41,027 nt of DNA from Betaproteobacteria bacterium (lineage in GTDB: Bacteria; Pseudomonadota; Gammaproteobacteria; Burkholderiales; SG8-39), in the NCBI GenBank assembly GCA_016234705.1, contig JACRAS010000103.1, positions 1 through 41,027 of the forward strand, written 5' to 3'. Made by a program: the position numbers and the translations under genes. How positions within the stretch are numbered: the stretch's first letter is position 1; each line of letters begins with the position of its first letter. The notes below the pieces were generated by a model. That model saw nothing but the letters and a program-made list of their open reading frames with translations, was not told where the DNA came from and searched no databases. Shown here piece after piece: positions 32,766 through 41,027 of the stretch.

Positions 32766-33826
32766 TACTTCGTCCTTTTTACGAAAACTTCGTCGAAGGT
32801 TTGGAGCCATTTCTCGCTGTTATCCAGGACTGCCGCGGGGTCGATAAACCTCATCGGTATCTTTTTCTGAGCTACGTCGAGCTTACTGCTCGTCGCGATC
32901 GAATGTTGCTTGGACATAATTTCCTGGCCGTCGGTCAGCATGAAGTCGTAAAACAGCACTGCGGCGTGAGGATGCGGCGCTTTCTTTAGCAGCCCCATGC
33001 CGCCGAACATGGCAATCGGCTGAGAAATATTAAACCGCTCGATCGGCGCACCTTTTTGCTTCAACTGATCAGGACCCCAGGCATATAACGTCAACGCCAA
33101 CGGCACTTCGCCCGAGGCCACCATTTGAGCCAACAGGGAATGGCCTTTGCGCACCGACATCCCGTTGGTGGCGACGATGTCCTTGAACAGTTTTATTCCC
33201 TTTTCTTGCCCCAGTTCCTGCAGTACATAAGCAAACCATTGCTGATCTGCCGCTTCAATACCCAGCCGGCCTTTCCATTTCGGGTCGAGCAAGTCCTGGT
33301 ATGTTTTGGGAAGCTCTTCCTTTCTGATTTTCGCTGTGTTGTAGCCCTGGACGAACATTTCGACCGCAATCCCCACCCACTCTTTGTGGGCCGGAATGGC
33401 CTGAGGCATGAGGTCGATGAGGTGAGGAGATCTAACCTGCTGCAGCAGTTTTTCACGATGCAATGCCTCCATCTCGGTTGCGACGTTTAGTGTTATATCG
33501 ACTTCGAATCGCCCGCCGCGCGCTTCCGATACGATTCTTTGCAATATATTTTCCGAACTCGAGCGCCAGTTGTTTACTTTGACGCCATATTTTTGGGTAA
33601 ATGCGTCGGTAACCTTCACGGCGTGGGAATATGGAAAATAGACGTTTAGTTCGCCCTCTTTTTTCGCGCCTTCCATCAAAGTTTGAAGTCGGTTCTCGCC
33701 TTGCAAAAGCGCAATGTCGGCTACGGTCCGATCCGGCTTAGGCTGCGCCAATCCAGTGGCAGAAATAGCGAAACTTATGCCTAGTAGCAATAGAGCCAAA
33801 CGGTATCTCACGAATAAAGTGTTCAT
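32765..33826 (-). CDS. ABC transporter periplasmic binding protein (AfuA/FbpA-type)
   Basis: 353 residues from ATG 33826. A signal peptide (LALLLLGISFAISATGLA) is followed by a family 1 extracellular binding fold with the Fe3+/AfuA-type pattern: LMEGAKKEGELNVYFPYSHAVKVTDAFTQKYGVKV, ARGGRFEVDI, LPKTYQDLLDPKWKGRLGI, and the late LKKAPHPHAAVLFYDFMLT. Members bind iron, phosphonates, polyamines or small organic anions, so the ligand is open. The partner permease and ATPase genes start 514 bp away on the other strand. The ribosome binding region is three exact copies of an octamer (33831-33854). It is translationally coupled to the EutA-like gene. Confidence 0.92.
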   Translation of the reverse strand: MNTLFVRYRLALLLLGISFAISATGLAQPKPDRTVADIALLQGENRLQTLMEGAKKEGELNVYFPYSHAVKVTDAFTQKYGVKVNNWRSSSENILQRIVSEARGGRFEVDITLNVATEMEALHREKLLQQVRSPHLIDLMPQAIPAHKEWVGIAVEMFVQGYNTAKIRKEELPKTYQDLLDPKWKGRLGIEAADQQWFAYVLQELGQEKGIKLFKDIVATNGMSVRKGHSLLAQMVASGEVPLALTLYAWGPDQLKQKGAPIERFNISQPIAMFGGMGLLKKAPHPHAAVLFYDFMLTDGQEIMSKQHSIATSSKLDVAQKKIPMRFIDPAAVLDNSEKWLQTFDEVFVKRTK

Positions 33827-33830
33827 TGTT

Positions 33831-33854
33831 CTTCTCCTCTTCTCCTCTTCTCCT
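33831..33854 (-). repeat. Triple Shine-Dalgarno octamer repeat
   Basis: Three exact head-to-tail copies of AGGAGAAG (minus strand) end four bases before ATG 33826. Each copy contains a ribosome-binding sequence, so slippage would change spacing or strength of translation initiation of the binding protein. Confidence 0.85.
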
Positions 33855-34218
33855 CAAAAGTCAACGTCACATTGATTGCGCCGGGACTTGGAATTATTTG
33901 ATAGCGGCCAATCGTAACACATGTTCTTTCTCAACCAAATCTTGAGAGCCACTTGCAAAATTCCCACGTTATGGCCGCCCCGTCATGCGTCGAAGATCGG
34001 GGAGGTGCTTTTTTGCGCGCGGGCGACTGCAAGCGCGCGGATCAGTTGCAGCGACTTCGGGTCTCGCTCAGTTGATTCTCGATTCCTGGAAACCAACCGT
34101 CCTGTAGAGCAAACCAGACTTGCGATAACCGGTGGCCGAGGATAGAGTTCATGCGGGCGCGCCATTGCGCTTGGATCACCCAATGGTGCCTGTTTACGCA
34201 GGTGGCGCCCCCCCTTTT

Positions 34219-34241
34219 TCATGCTTCAAATCGAAGCATGA
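34219..34241. promoter_or_regulatory. Operator candidate, 9-bp inverted repeat
   Basis: Arms TCATGCTTC (34219-34227) and GAAGCATGA (34233-34241) with a 5-base spacer, 100 bp before the permease start. Its size and symmetry suit a dimeric regulator of the divergent operons. Confidence 0.55.
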
Positions 34242-34340
34242 TTCAGCTTAGATGATGGGTTTTGCAAGAGGCTCGATTGTATCGCCGGTCGCGCGACACG
34301 ACACTAGCGCCGAAGCCGTAGAAAAGAAGGAGACGATCTG

Positions 34341-36095
34341 ATGGAAGCGGTGGAACCATTGCGCATTCAACCGATGGGCAAGCGGGCGTCGTCGTTATGG
34401 CGTCGCTTGGATCTGAAATGGCTGATCATCGGCATTTGCGTGTTAGCGGTGGCGTATCTGGCGGTGATGCCGCTGGTTTTTCTGGTATGGCAGAGTTTTC
34501 TCACACCCCAGACTGCGACCAAGGCAGCGCGATTCACGCTGGGCAACTATGCTAGCGCGTACTCCAGCTTGGAAACGTTACGTCTGTTTGGCAACTCGGT
34601 CTATTTCGCCATCGGCACCGCTATATTTGCTTTCCTGGTGGGCACCGCGCTGGCATGGATGAACGAGCGCACCAATACGCCATTCAAATCACTGTTCTTT
34701 GCCCTCTCCATCATCCCGTTGATCATTCCTGGTGTTCTATACACGGTCGCTTGGATTTTTCTCGCTAGTCCAAAAATTGGTATCTTCAACCTATTGCTGC
34801 AGAACTGGTTTAATACAGATTATGTGTTTTTCAACGTCTACTCGATGTGGGGCATGATCTGGGTTGAAGGTCTGCTGTATTCACCGATGGCTTTCCTGAT
34901 GATGACGGCTGCTTTCCGCTCGATGGACCCGTCGCTGGAAGAGTCGGCCATGATGAGCGGCGCCAGTATTTCCCAGATCGCGTGGCGCATTACGCTCAAA
35001 TTGACATGGCCCGCCATTTTTGCCACTTTTCTGATTTTATTCGTGCGCGCACTCGAGTCGTTCGAGGTACCCGCGCTGCTCGGATTGCCGGTTGGCATAC
35101 AGGTATTCACCTCATCGATCTATGAGGCGATTCGCCAATATCCAAGTAAGATCGGCCTGGCATCATCCTACGCCGTTACGCTGCTGCTGATCACGATGGT
35201 CGGCGTCTACTTCCAGTCGCGTCTGTCAAGTCAAGGCAGCAAGTACTCGACCGTGACCGGCAAAGGTTTTCGACCGCGCGCCATGAATTTGGGCAAGTGG
35301 CGCTACCTCACCGCTACTATCTTCGTCGTCTATTTCGCACTCATTGTGGTATTGCCGTTTCTGGTCCTGGTCTGGTCATCGCTGCAGAAGTTCTACAGCG
35401 TACCGTCGATGGCTGCGCTCCAGAACCTGACCTTTGCCGCCTACAAGTTCATGTTCAACTATCCGGCTTTGGCAAGAGCGGTGTGGAACAGTGTATTGCT
35501 TGCATTCGGCAGCGCGACCAGCATCATGCTGGTGACTTCGGTGATCTGCTGGATCGTGGTCAAGACCAAAATGCCCGGCCGTTGGCTGCTGGATAACCTG
35601 GCTTCCCTGCCTATGGTCTTTCCCGGTCTGGTGCTGGGCCTGGCAATCATGGTGTTTTACCTCAACTTCGACATCGGCATCTACGGCACGATGTGGATCA
35701 TGTTCATTGCCTACGTCACGCGCTTCCTGCCTTATGGATTGCGCTACAACACGACGTCGATGCTTCAGATTCACCAGGAGCTGGAAGAGTCCGCACACAT
35801 GAGCGGCGCGTCGTGGGGCACCACCTTCCGGCGGATTATTTTGCCGCTGCTGAAGCCCGGTTTGCTGGCCGGCTGGATCTTTATCATGATTGTCTCGATG
35901 CGTGAATTGGCGGCCTCGATTCTGCTCTACAGCCCGGGAACGGAAGTGATCGCCATCTTGAACTGGGAATTGTGGGAAAACGGACAGTACGTCGAGCTGT
36001 CGGCGCTGGGTGTGATGTTCATCATCGCGTTGTTCGTGCTGGTGATGGTAGCGCAGTTGATCGGCAAAAAATACGGCGTCAAAGAAGACCGATAA
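34341..36095 (+). CDS. ABC transporter double permease (FbpB/AfuB-type)
   Basis: 584 residues, ATG 34341 after AAGGAGA. Two fused BPD_transp_1 (MetI-like) domains with about 12 transmembrane helices. Each has an EAA loop: EESAMMSGASISQIAWRIT (about 200) and EESAHMSGASWGTTFRRI (about 480), both followed by a helical LPLLKPG/LTWPAI-type exit. The fused architecture is typical of Fe3+ (FbpB/AfuB) and thiamine/putrescine-related importers. It works with the ATPase 22 bp downstream and the binding protein encoded divergently. Substrate unresolved. Confidence 0.94.
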   Translation: MEAVEPLRIQPMGKRASSLWRRLDLKWLIIGICVLAVAYLAVMPLVFLVWQSFLTPQTATKAARFTLGNYASAYSSLETLRLFGNSVYFAIGTAIFAFLVGTALAWMNERTNTPFKSLFFALSIIPLIIPGVLYTVAWIFLASPKIGIFNLLLQNWFNTDYVFFNVYSMWGMIWVEGLLYSPMAFLMMTAAFRSMDPSLEESAMMSGASISQIAWRITLKLTWPAIFATFLILFVRALESFEVPALLGLPVGIQVFTSSIYEAIRQYPSKIGLASSYAVTLLLITMVGVYFQSRLSSQGSKYSTVTGKGFRPRAMNLGKWRYLTATIFVVYFALIVVLPFLVLVWSSLQKFYSVPSMAALQNLTFAAYKFMFNYPALARAVWNSVLLAFGSATSIMLVTSVICWIVVKTKMPGRWLLDNLASLPMVFPGLVLGLAIMVFYLNFDIGIYGTMWIMFIAYVTRFLPYGLRYNTTSMLQIHQELEESAHMSGASWGTTFRRIILPLLKPGLLAGWIFIMIVSMRELAASILLYSPGTEVIAILNWELWENGQYVELSALGVMFIIALFVLVMVAQLIGKKYGVKEDR

Positions 36096-36117
36096 ATGAC
36101 AAGAACGGAGAATAAAC

Positions 36118-37239
36118 ATGCTTAGCGTCAAAAAACTTCACACCGAGTATCCAGACGACCGCGGCCAAGTGGTCAAGGCTGTACAGGACGTCAGCTTCGA
36201 TGTGCCGGAGGGAAAGCTGTTTACCTTGCTCGGCCCGAGTGGCTGCGGCAAGACTACCACGCTGCGTTCGATCGCCGGACTGGAGCGTCCGCAATCCGGT
36301 GAGATTGCGGTGCCCGGAACGGTGGTCTATTCGTCGGAAAAGAACATTTTCATCCCGCCTAACAAGCGCAATTTCGGCATGGTGTTTCAATCCTATGCGA
36401 TCTGGCCGCACATGAACGTGTTTCAGAATGCGGCGTTCCCGCTCGACGTCGGCAGTCGCAAATTCAGCAAGAAAGAAATCGAAGAACGAGTAATGCGGGT
36501 ACTGAGCGCAGTCGGTCTTGACGGATTCGCCGGCCGTGAAGCGACCAAGATGTCCGGTGGCCAGCAGCAACGACTGGCTTTGGCGCGCGCGCTGGTGATG
36601 GAGCCGAAGCTGCTGTTGCTCGATGAGCCGCTGTCGAATCTCGATGCCAAACTGCGCGAACGCATGCGTTTCGAACTGAAGCGCATGCAGCGCGAACTCG
36701 GCTTGACCACTATTTATGTGACCCACGACCAAAGCGAAGCGCTGGCGCTGTCGCACGAAATCGCCGTGATGAGCGCGGGGCATATCGTGCAGATCGGCTC
36801 ACCGCGCGATATCTATGAACGGCCGCGCAACAAGTTCGTCGCCGATTTCGTGGGTCTTACCAATTTTCTGGAAGCGACGGTGGAAGCGCCGGAGCCGAAC
36901 AACAGCGGGTATCGGGTCGATTCCAGCATCGGCCGGCTCAGCGTTACCTCGTTGGATCAGTTTGCCAAGGGCGATGTGGTATTGATCTCAGTGCGCCCGG
37001 AAGATATCGAACTGTACGAACAGCGGCCGGACGGACTGAACGTCATCGAAGGAAAGGTCGACTTGAAGGTATTCCTGGGCGAGTACATGGATTACCAGAT
37101 CAAGGTCGGCGAGCATCAGGTGCTGGCGCGGGTGCATTCGTCGTTCAAGGCGCCGGTCGGGGATACCGCGTACCTGAAGATGAATCCCGAAAAATGCATC
37201 ACCATTCAAGACGACGCCCAATACCGGAAAGCTGCGTGA
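36118..37239 (+). CDS. ABC transporter ATP-binding protein (FbpC/PotA-type)
   Basis: 373 residues from ATG 36118, with ACGGAG upstream. Walker A GPSGCGKT (39-46), a Q-loop, signature MSGGQQQRLALARA (from 145), Walker B LLLLDEPLSNLDAKLR and switch His in YVTHDQSEALAL. A C-terminal TOBE-type domain (about 285-365) is as in the CUT/POTRA-like importers of iron, polyamine and sugars. It couples ATP hydrolysis to the double permease. Three bases separate its stop from the amino-acid permease ATG, so these are probably one transcript. Confidence 0.95.
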   Translation: MLSVKKLHTEYPDDRGQVVKAVQDVSFDVPEGKLFTLLGPSGCGKTTTLRSIAGLERPQSGEIAVPGTVVYSSEKNIFIPPNKRNFGMVFQSYAIWPHMNVFQNAAFPLDVGSRKFSKKEIEERVMRVLSAVGLDGFAGREATKMSGGQQQRLALARALVMEPKLLLLDEPLSNLDAKLRERMRFELKRMQRELGLTTIYVTHDQSEALALSHEIAVMSAGHIVQIGSPRDIYERPRNKFVADFVGLTNFLEATVEAPEPNNSGYRVDSSIGRLSVTSLDQFAKGDVVLISVRPEDIELYEQRPDGLNVIEGKVDLKVFLGEYMDYQIKVGEHQVLARVHSSFKAPVGDTAYLKMNPEKCITIQDDAQYRKAA

Positions 37240-37242
37240 TCG

Positions 37243-38622
37243 ATGTCCATCGAAGCGTGGTATCACAGCAAGAAAGATCGCCAATTCGTGGATACTACGC
37301 ACAAGGCCGCGCAGCCTGAGCCGGTGCTCGAGCTTCGGGATGCAATCGCCCTGATCGTCGGCCTCGTCGTCGGCGCCGGTATATTCAAGACGCCTTCGCT
37401 GGTGGCGGCCGATGCGGGCGGCGCATGGACCATGCTCGCCGCCTGGCTGTTGGGCGGGATCGTTTCGCTGATCGGCGCGCTTTGTTACGCCGAACTCGCC
37501 ACGGCCTTTCCCCATGCCGGCGGCGATTACCATTTTCTCACCCGCGCCTACGGCAGGAAATTATCGTTTCTGTTCGCCTGGGCGCGTCTGGCGGTGATCG
37601 CCACCGGTTCGATCGCCTTGCTCGCATTCGTGTTCGGCGATTATTGTTCGCGGCTTTATTCACTGGGCGAGCATTCGTCCGCGCTTTACGCCGCCTTGAT
37701 CGTGATCGTGCTGACCGCGGTCAACATCGCCGGCGTGAAAGCCGGCGCGGGGACGCAGAATTGGCTGACCATGGTGGAAGTGCTGGGATTGCTCGCGGTC
37801 GCCGTTGCCGGATTGGTGCTCGCGCCGGCTGCAGCCACGGCTGCGGCGCCCGCGGCCGCCGAGCCGGGACAGCCGGCGTTCGGCCTGTGCATGGTGTACG
37901 TGCTGCTGACCTACGGCGGCTGGAACGAAGCCGCCTATATCTCGGCCGAGTTGAAGCAAGGGCGGAACAACATGCTGCGCGCGCTGGTATGGAGCATGTT
38001 CATCCTCACCGTGCTCTATCTGCTGGTGAACCTTGCTTATCTGCGCGGATTGGGCCTGGCCGGCATGGCGCGCTCGCAGGTGGTCGCGGCGGATCTGCTG
38101 CAGCAGGTGTGGGGCAGCGCGGGCGCGCGCTTGATCAGCGTCATGATCGCGCTATCGACGCTGACTTCGATCAATGCCACCATCATGGTCGGCGCGCGCG
38201 GCAATTACGCCCTGGGCTGTGACTGGACGGTGCTCGGCTTCCTCGGCCGCTGGAACGCGCGCACCGGCTCGCCCACGCGGGCGCTGCTGCTGCAGGGGGC
38301 GGTGGCGCTGGCGCTGATCGCGTTCGGCGCCTTCATGCGTCAGGGCTTCGAGACCATGGTGGATTACACCGCGCCGGTGTTCTGGCTGTTCTTCCTGCTC
38401 ACCGGCGTGGCGCTGTTCGTGTTGCGCTGGCGCGAGCCGCAGCGTGCGCGGCCGTTCCGGGTGCCGCTGTATCCGCTCCTGCCGCTGGCCTTCTGTGCCA
38501 GCAGCGCCTGGCTGCTGTATTCCAGCCTGGCTTATACGCGGCTGGGCGCGCTGGTGGGCGTAGCGGTGCTCGCGGCCGGCGTGCCGCTGCTCGCGCTGGC
38601 GCTGCGCCGGAGTTCGAATTAA
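37243..38622 (+). CDS. Amino-acid permease (APC superfamily)
   Basis: 459 residues from ATG 37243. About 12 transmembrane segments. The APC signature is at the start of helix 1: ALIVGLVVGAGIFKTPSLVA, then GALCYAELATAFPHAGGDYHFLTRAYG and YGGWNEAAYISAELK. Proton- or antiport-driven amino acid or amine transporter; substrate unknown. The first 15 residues (MSIEAWYHSKKDRQF) look unlike the rest; GTG 37288 gives a start closer to relatives. GC content rises sharply after this point, matching lysS rather than the ABC genes. It may therefore belong to the old chromosomal backbone, with the ABC cluster placed in front of it. Confidence 0.9.
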   Translation: MSIEAWYHSKKDRQFVDTTHKAAQPEPVLELRDAIALIVGLVVGAGIFKTPSLVAADAGGAWTMLAAWLLGGIVSLIGALCYAELATAFPHAGGDYHFLTRAYGRKLSFLFAWARLAVIATGSIALLAFVFGDYCSRLYSLGEHSSALYAALIVIVLTAVNIAGVKAGAGTQNWLTMVEVLGLLAVAVAGLVLAPAAATAAAPAAAEPGQPAFGLCMVYVLLTYGGWNEAAYISAELKQGRNNMLRALVWSMFILTVLYLLVNLAYLRGLGLAGMARSQVVAADLLQQVWGSAGARLISVMIALSTLTSINATIMVGARGNYALGCDWTVLGFLGRWNARTGSPTRALLLQGAVALALIAFGAFMRQGFETMVDYTAPVFWLFFLLTGVALFVLRWREPQRARPFRVPLYPLLPLAFCASSAWLLYSSLAYTRLGALVGVAVLAAGVPLLALALRRSSN

Positions 38623-38624
38623 GC

Positions 38625-40142
38625 TCACTCCGGCCGCATGTGCGGGAACAGGATCACGTCGCGGATGCTCGCGCTGTTGGTGAACAGCATCACCAGCCGG
38701 TCTATGCCTATGCCCTCGCCGGCCGTGGGCGGCAGGCCGTATTCGAGCGCGCGGATGTAATCGGCGTCGTAATACATGGCCTCTTCGTCGCCTGCTTCCT
38801 TCTGTTTTGCTTGCTCGGCGAAGCGCGCCGCCTGGTCCTCCGGATCGTTCAGCTCGGAAAAGCCATTGGCCATCTCGCGCCCGGTGATGTACAGCTCGAA
38901 GCGCTCGGTGACGTCCGGGTTGCGGTCGTTGCGGCGCGCCAGCGGCGACACCTCCGCCGGATAATCGATGATGAAGGTCGGCTGGATCAGCAAGGTCTCC
39001 GTGGTCTCCTCGAACAGCATGAGCTGCAGCGAACCCAGTCCATGCGCGCGCGAGACATCGGCGCCTAGCTTTTTCAGCGCCCGCGTGAGGTATTCGCGGT
39101 CGGCCAGTTCGGCCGCGCTGATCCGCGGATGATACTTGCGGATTGCCTGCACCACGGTGAGCCGCTCGAACGGCTTGCCCAGGTCGACCGTGTGCCCGGC
39201 GTAGGGCAGGACGGTGCTGCCCAGCACCTCCTGCGCCACCGTCCGCAGCAGTTCCTCGGTGTAGTCCATGAGGTAGCGGTAATCGCGGTAAGCCTCGTAG
39301 AACTCGATCATGGTGAATTCTGGATTGTGGCGGGTGGAAATGCCCTCGTTCCTGAAATTGCGGTTGATCTCGAACACCTTCTCGTAGCCGCCTACCACCA
39401 GGCGTTTCAGATACAGCTCCGGCGCGATGCGCAGGAACAGTTGCAGGTCGAGCGCGTTGTGGTGCGTGGCGAAAGGCTTGGCCGCGTCGCCGCCCGGGAT
39501 CGGGTGCATCATCGGTGTTTCGACTTCGAGGTAGCCGCGCGCCACCATGAAGGCGCGGATCGCCTGGATCATCCGGCTGCGCACGCCGAACACCTTGCGC
39601 GCCTCGGCGTTGGTGATCAGATCGACGTAGCGCTGGCGGTAGCGCTGCTCCTGGTCGGTAAGGCCGTGAAACTTCTCCGGCAGCGGCCGCAGCGACTTGG
39701 TGAGCAGGCGCAGCTTTGATACGCGCACCGACAGCTCGCCGGTCTTGGTCTTGAACAAAGTTCCTTCCGCTCCGAGGATGTCGCCCAGGTCCCAATGCTT
39801 GAACGCCTCGTGCACGGCTACGCCCGCGTGGTCGTTGGTGATGTAGAGCTGGATGCGGCCGTCCATGTTCTTGCCGCTCAAGTCCTGGATGCTGGCAAAG
39901 CTCGCCTTGCCCATGACGCGCTTGAGCAGCATGCGCCCGGCAACCGCCACGTGCACTGCCCCGACCTCGAGCTCTTCATTGGATTTCACGCCGTGCGCCG
40001 CGTGCAGGTCCGCCGCCAGATGCTCGCGCTTGAAGTCGTTGGGAAAGGCATTGCCCTGTTCACGTAGCGCGGCCAGCTTGGCGCGGCGCTCGGCGATGAT
40101 CTGGTTTTCGTCGAGGATGGGTGCTTGCTTTTCTTCAGCCAT
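38625..40142 (-). CDS. lysS: Lysyl-tRNA synthetase, class II
   Basis: 505 residues from ATG 40142. An N-terminal OB-fold anticodon-binding domain (about 60-165: [23 protein letters not shown]) is followed by the class II catalytic core. Motif 2 is [23 protein letters not shown] and motif 3 is [29 protein letters not shown] at the C-terminus. It charges tRNA-Lys. It lies 69 bp downstream of prfB on the same strand, the classical prfB-lysS order, and converges with the permease gene, two bases apart. Confidence 0.97.
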   Translation of the reverse strand: MAEEKQAPILDENQIIAERRAKLAALREQGNAFPNDFKREHLAADLHAAHGVKSNEELEVGAVHVAVAGRMLLKRVMGKASFASIQDLSGKNMDGRIQLYITNDHAGVAVHEAFKHWDLGDILGAEGTLFKTKTGELSVRVSKLRLLTKSLRPLPEKFHGLTDQEQRYRQRYVDLITNAEARKVFGVRSRMIQAIRAFMVARGYLEVETPMMHPIPGGDAAKPFATHHNALDLQLFLRIAPELYLKRLVVGGYEKVFEINRNFRNEGISTRHNPEFTMIEFYEAYRDYRYLMDYTEELLRTVAQEVLGSTVLPYAGHTVDLGKPFERLTVVQAIRKYHPRISAAELADREYLTRALKKLGADVSRAHGLGSLQLMLFEETTETLLIQPTFIIDYPAEVSPLARRNDRNPDVTERFELYITGREMANGFSELNDPEDQAARFAEQAKQKEAGDEEAMYYDADYIRALEYGLPPTAGEGIGIDRLVMLFTNSASIRDVILFPHMRPE

Positions 40143-40211
40143 GTCGATTCTCGAATGGATGGTTTCAATCCGCGTCCCCGGAGGGACTTGCTTTGTGCTG
40201 TCTGTCCGCGC

Positions 40212-41027
40212 CTAAACGCCCTTCTTTAAACTCGCTTCGATGAACTGATCCAGGTCGCCGTCCAGCACCGCCTGGGTGTTGCCGGTCTCGACGCCGGTGC
40301 GCAGGTCCTTGACGCGCGACTGGTCGAGCACGTAGGAGCGGATCTGGTGGCCCCAGCCGATGTCGGTCTTGGAGTCCTCGAGCTTCTGCCGCTCGTCCTG
40401 GCGTTTGCGCAGCTCGCGCTCGTACAGGCGCGACTTCAGCATCGCCATGGCTTCGGCGCGGTTGCGGTGCTGCGAGCGGTCGTTCTGGCACTGCACCACG
40501 ATATTGGTGGGCAGGTGGGTGATGCGCACCGCCGAGTCGGTCTTGTTGATGTGCTGGCCGCCGGCGCCGGAGGCGCGGTAGGTGTCGATGCGCAGGTCCG
40601 CCGGGTTGATCTCGACCTCGATACTGTCGTCCACCTCGGGGTAGGCGAATACGCTGGCGAATGAGGTGTGGCGCCGGTTGCCGGAATCGAACGGCGACTT
40701 GCGCACCAGGCGGTGCACGCCGGTTTCGGTGCGCAGCCAGCCGTAGGCATACGGCCCCTCGATCTTGATGGTGGCGCCTTTGATGCCCGCCACCTCACCA
40801 TCAGACTGTTCAATAAGCTCGGTTGTGAAGCCGCGCCGCTCCGCCCAGCGCAGGTACATGCGCAGCAGCATGGACGCCCAGTCCTGGGCCTCGGTGCCGC
40901 CGGAGCCGGACTGGATGTCGACAAACGCATTGGCGCTGTCCATCTCGCCGGAAAACATGCGCTGGAATTCCAGGTCGGCCAGTTGGCGTTCGAGCGCCTC
41001 GATGTCGCGCGCCACCGAGGCGAGGAT
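40212..41027 (-). CDS. prfB: Peptide chain release factor 2, 5' part beyond right edge
   Basis: 271 C-terminal residues are visible; the frame is open to the window edge. The stop-codon recognition tripeptide SPF ([16 protein letters not shown]) identifies RF2 rather than RF1. The GGQ motif ([18 protein letters not shown]) catalyses peptidyl-tRNA hydrolysis. The usual programmed +1 frameshift site near codon 25 would lie outside the window, so it cannot be checked. Operon partner of lysS. Confidence 0.96.
   Translation of the reverse strand: MLASVARDIEALERQLADLEFQRMFSGEMDSANAFVDIQSGSGGTEAQDWASMLLRMYLRWAERRGFTTELIEQSDGEVAGIKGATIKIEGPYAYGWLRTETGVHRLVRKSPFDSGNRRHTSFASVFAYPEVDDSIEVEINPADLRIDTYRASGAGGQHINKTDSAVRITHLPTNIVVQCQNDRSQHRNRAEAMAMLKSRLYERELRKRQDERQKLEDSKTDIGWGHQIRSYVLDQSRVKDLRTGVETGNTQAVLDGDLDQFIEASLKKGV

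Larger units (their letters stand above)
33827..34340. promoter_or_regulatory. Divergent control region of the EutA-like/ABC locus
   Basis: 514 bases without a convincing gene. Contents: the triple octamer at 33831-33854; an inverted repeat with CCATTG/CAATGG arms (34162-34186); a strong 9-bp-arm inverted repeat at 34219-34241; and AAGGAGA (34327-34333) before the permease start. No cobalamin riboswitch box was recognised. Promoter elements could not be assigned with confidence. Confidence 0.6.

Noticed and set aside
33730-33741. ATCCGGCTTAGG inside the binding protein gene as a fourth dispersed-repeat copy
   Set aside because: Only a 12-bp match to the extra half-unit at 21256, inside a coding region; could be chance.
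33827-34340. Cobalamin riboswitch in the EutA-like locus control region
   Set aside because: Looked for because EutA serves a B12 enzyme; no B12-box-like sequence was recognised.
38152-39795. 547-residue open frame on the minus strand in another frame of lysS, extending under the permease
   Set aside because: Low-complexity Arg/Gly/Ala translation overlapping two clear genes; lysS in the adjacent frame has all class II motifs.

Overview
The window looks like chromosomal DNA of a GC-rich betaproteobacterium, probably of the Nitrosomonadales/Rhodocyclales type. The pointers are the PHB block phaC-phaB-phaB-phaR next to rimO, the prfB-lysS pair, a class I PHA synthase, and the general protein style. 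This is inference from gene content; no rRNA or other marker gene is present. No tRNA, CRISPR array, prophage or intact insertion sequence was seen.

Layout. 1-837 (-): 5' part of a SEC-C/TPR protein that runs off the left edge. 838-1649: gene-free, with hairpins, one copy of a dispersed 19-bp repeat, a possible transposase relic and a very good sigma70 promoter. 1650-3155: secreted Ala/Thr/Ser-rich protein that resembles a surface-layer protein, closed by a strong terminator. 3370-3971: ChpS/ChpB (MazE/MazF-type) toxin-antitoxin pair with a palindromic operator candidate. 4078-8433: partial type II secretion/pseudopilus operon (gspE, F, G and two minor pseudopilins). 8461-10305: Sel1-repeat protein and a membrane acyltransferase. 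10609-16996: an exopolysaccharide locus of the gfcABCD/yjbEFGH type. It has a small Thr-tailed GfcA-like protein behind two duplicated promoter-like repeats, a GfcB lipoprotein, a giant GfcC-GfcD(YjbH)-PAP2 fusion and a MORN protein. 17095-17907 (-): a FecR-domain protein carrying the same C-terminal module as the GfcA-like protein. 18152-19277: secreted SRPBCC protein and a DgkA-type lipid kinase.

19477-23739: polyhydroxybutyrate genes (synthase, two acetoacetyl-CoA reductases, PhaR). 23755-26122: rimO and an aldo/keto reductase. 26222-29777: ManC, GMD and GDP-fucose synthase, together sufficient to make GDP-mannose and GDP-L-fucose from mannose-1-phosphate. These may feed the polysaccharide whose export and modification genes lie upstream.

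29922-37239 is the most unusual region. Two divergent operons share a 514-bp regulatory gap. Leftward are a periplasmic binding protein of the Fe3+/AfuA type, an EutA-like (ethanolamine ammonia-lyase reactivase) protein translationally coupled to it, and a two-cupin protein. Rightward are a fused double permease and an ABC ATPase, followed by an amino-acid permease. No EutB/EutC lies in the window, so an EutA-type chaperone paired with an import system is a candidate undescribed system. The window ends with lysS and the 3' part of prfB, both on the minus strand.
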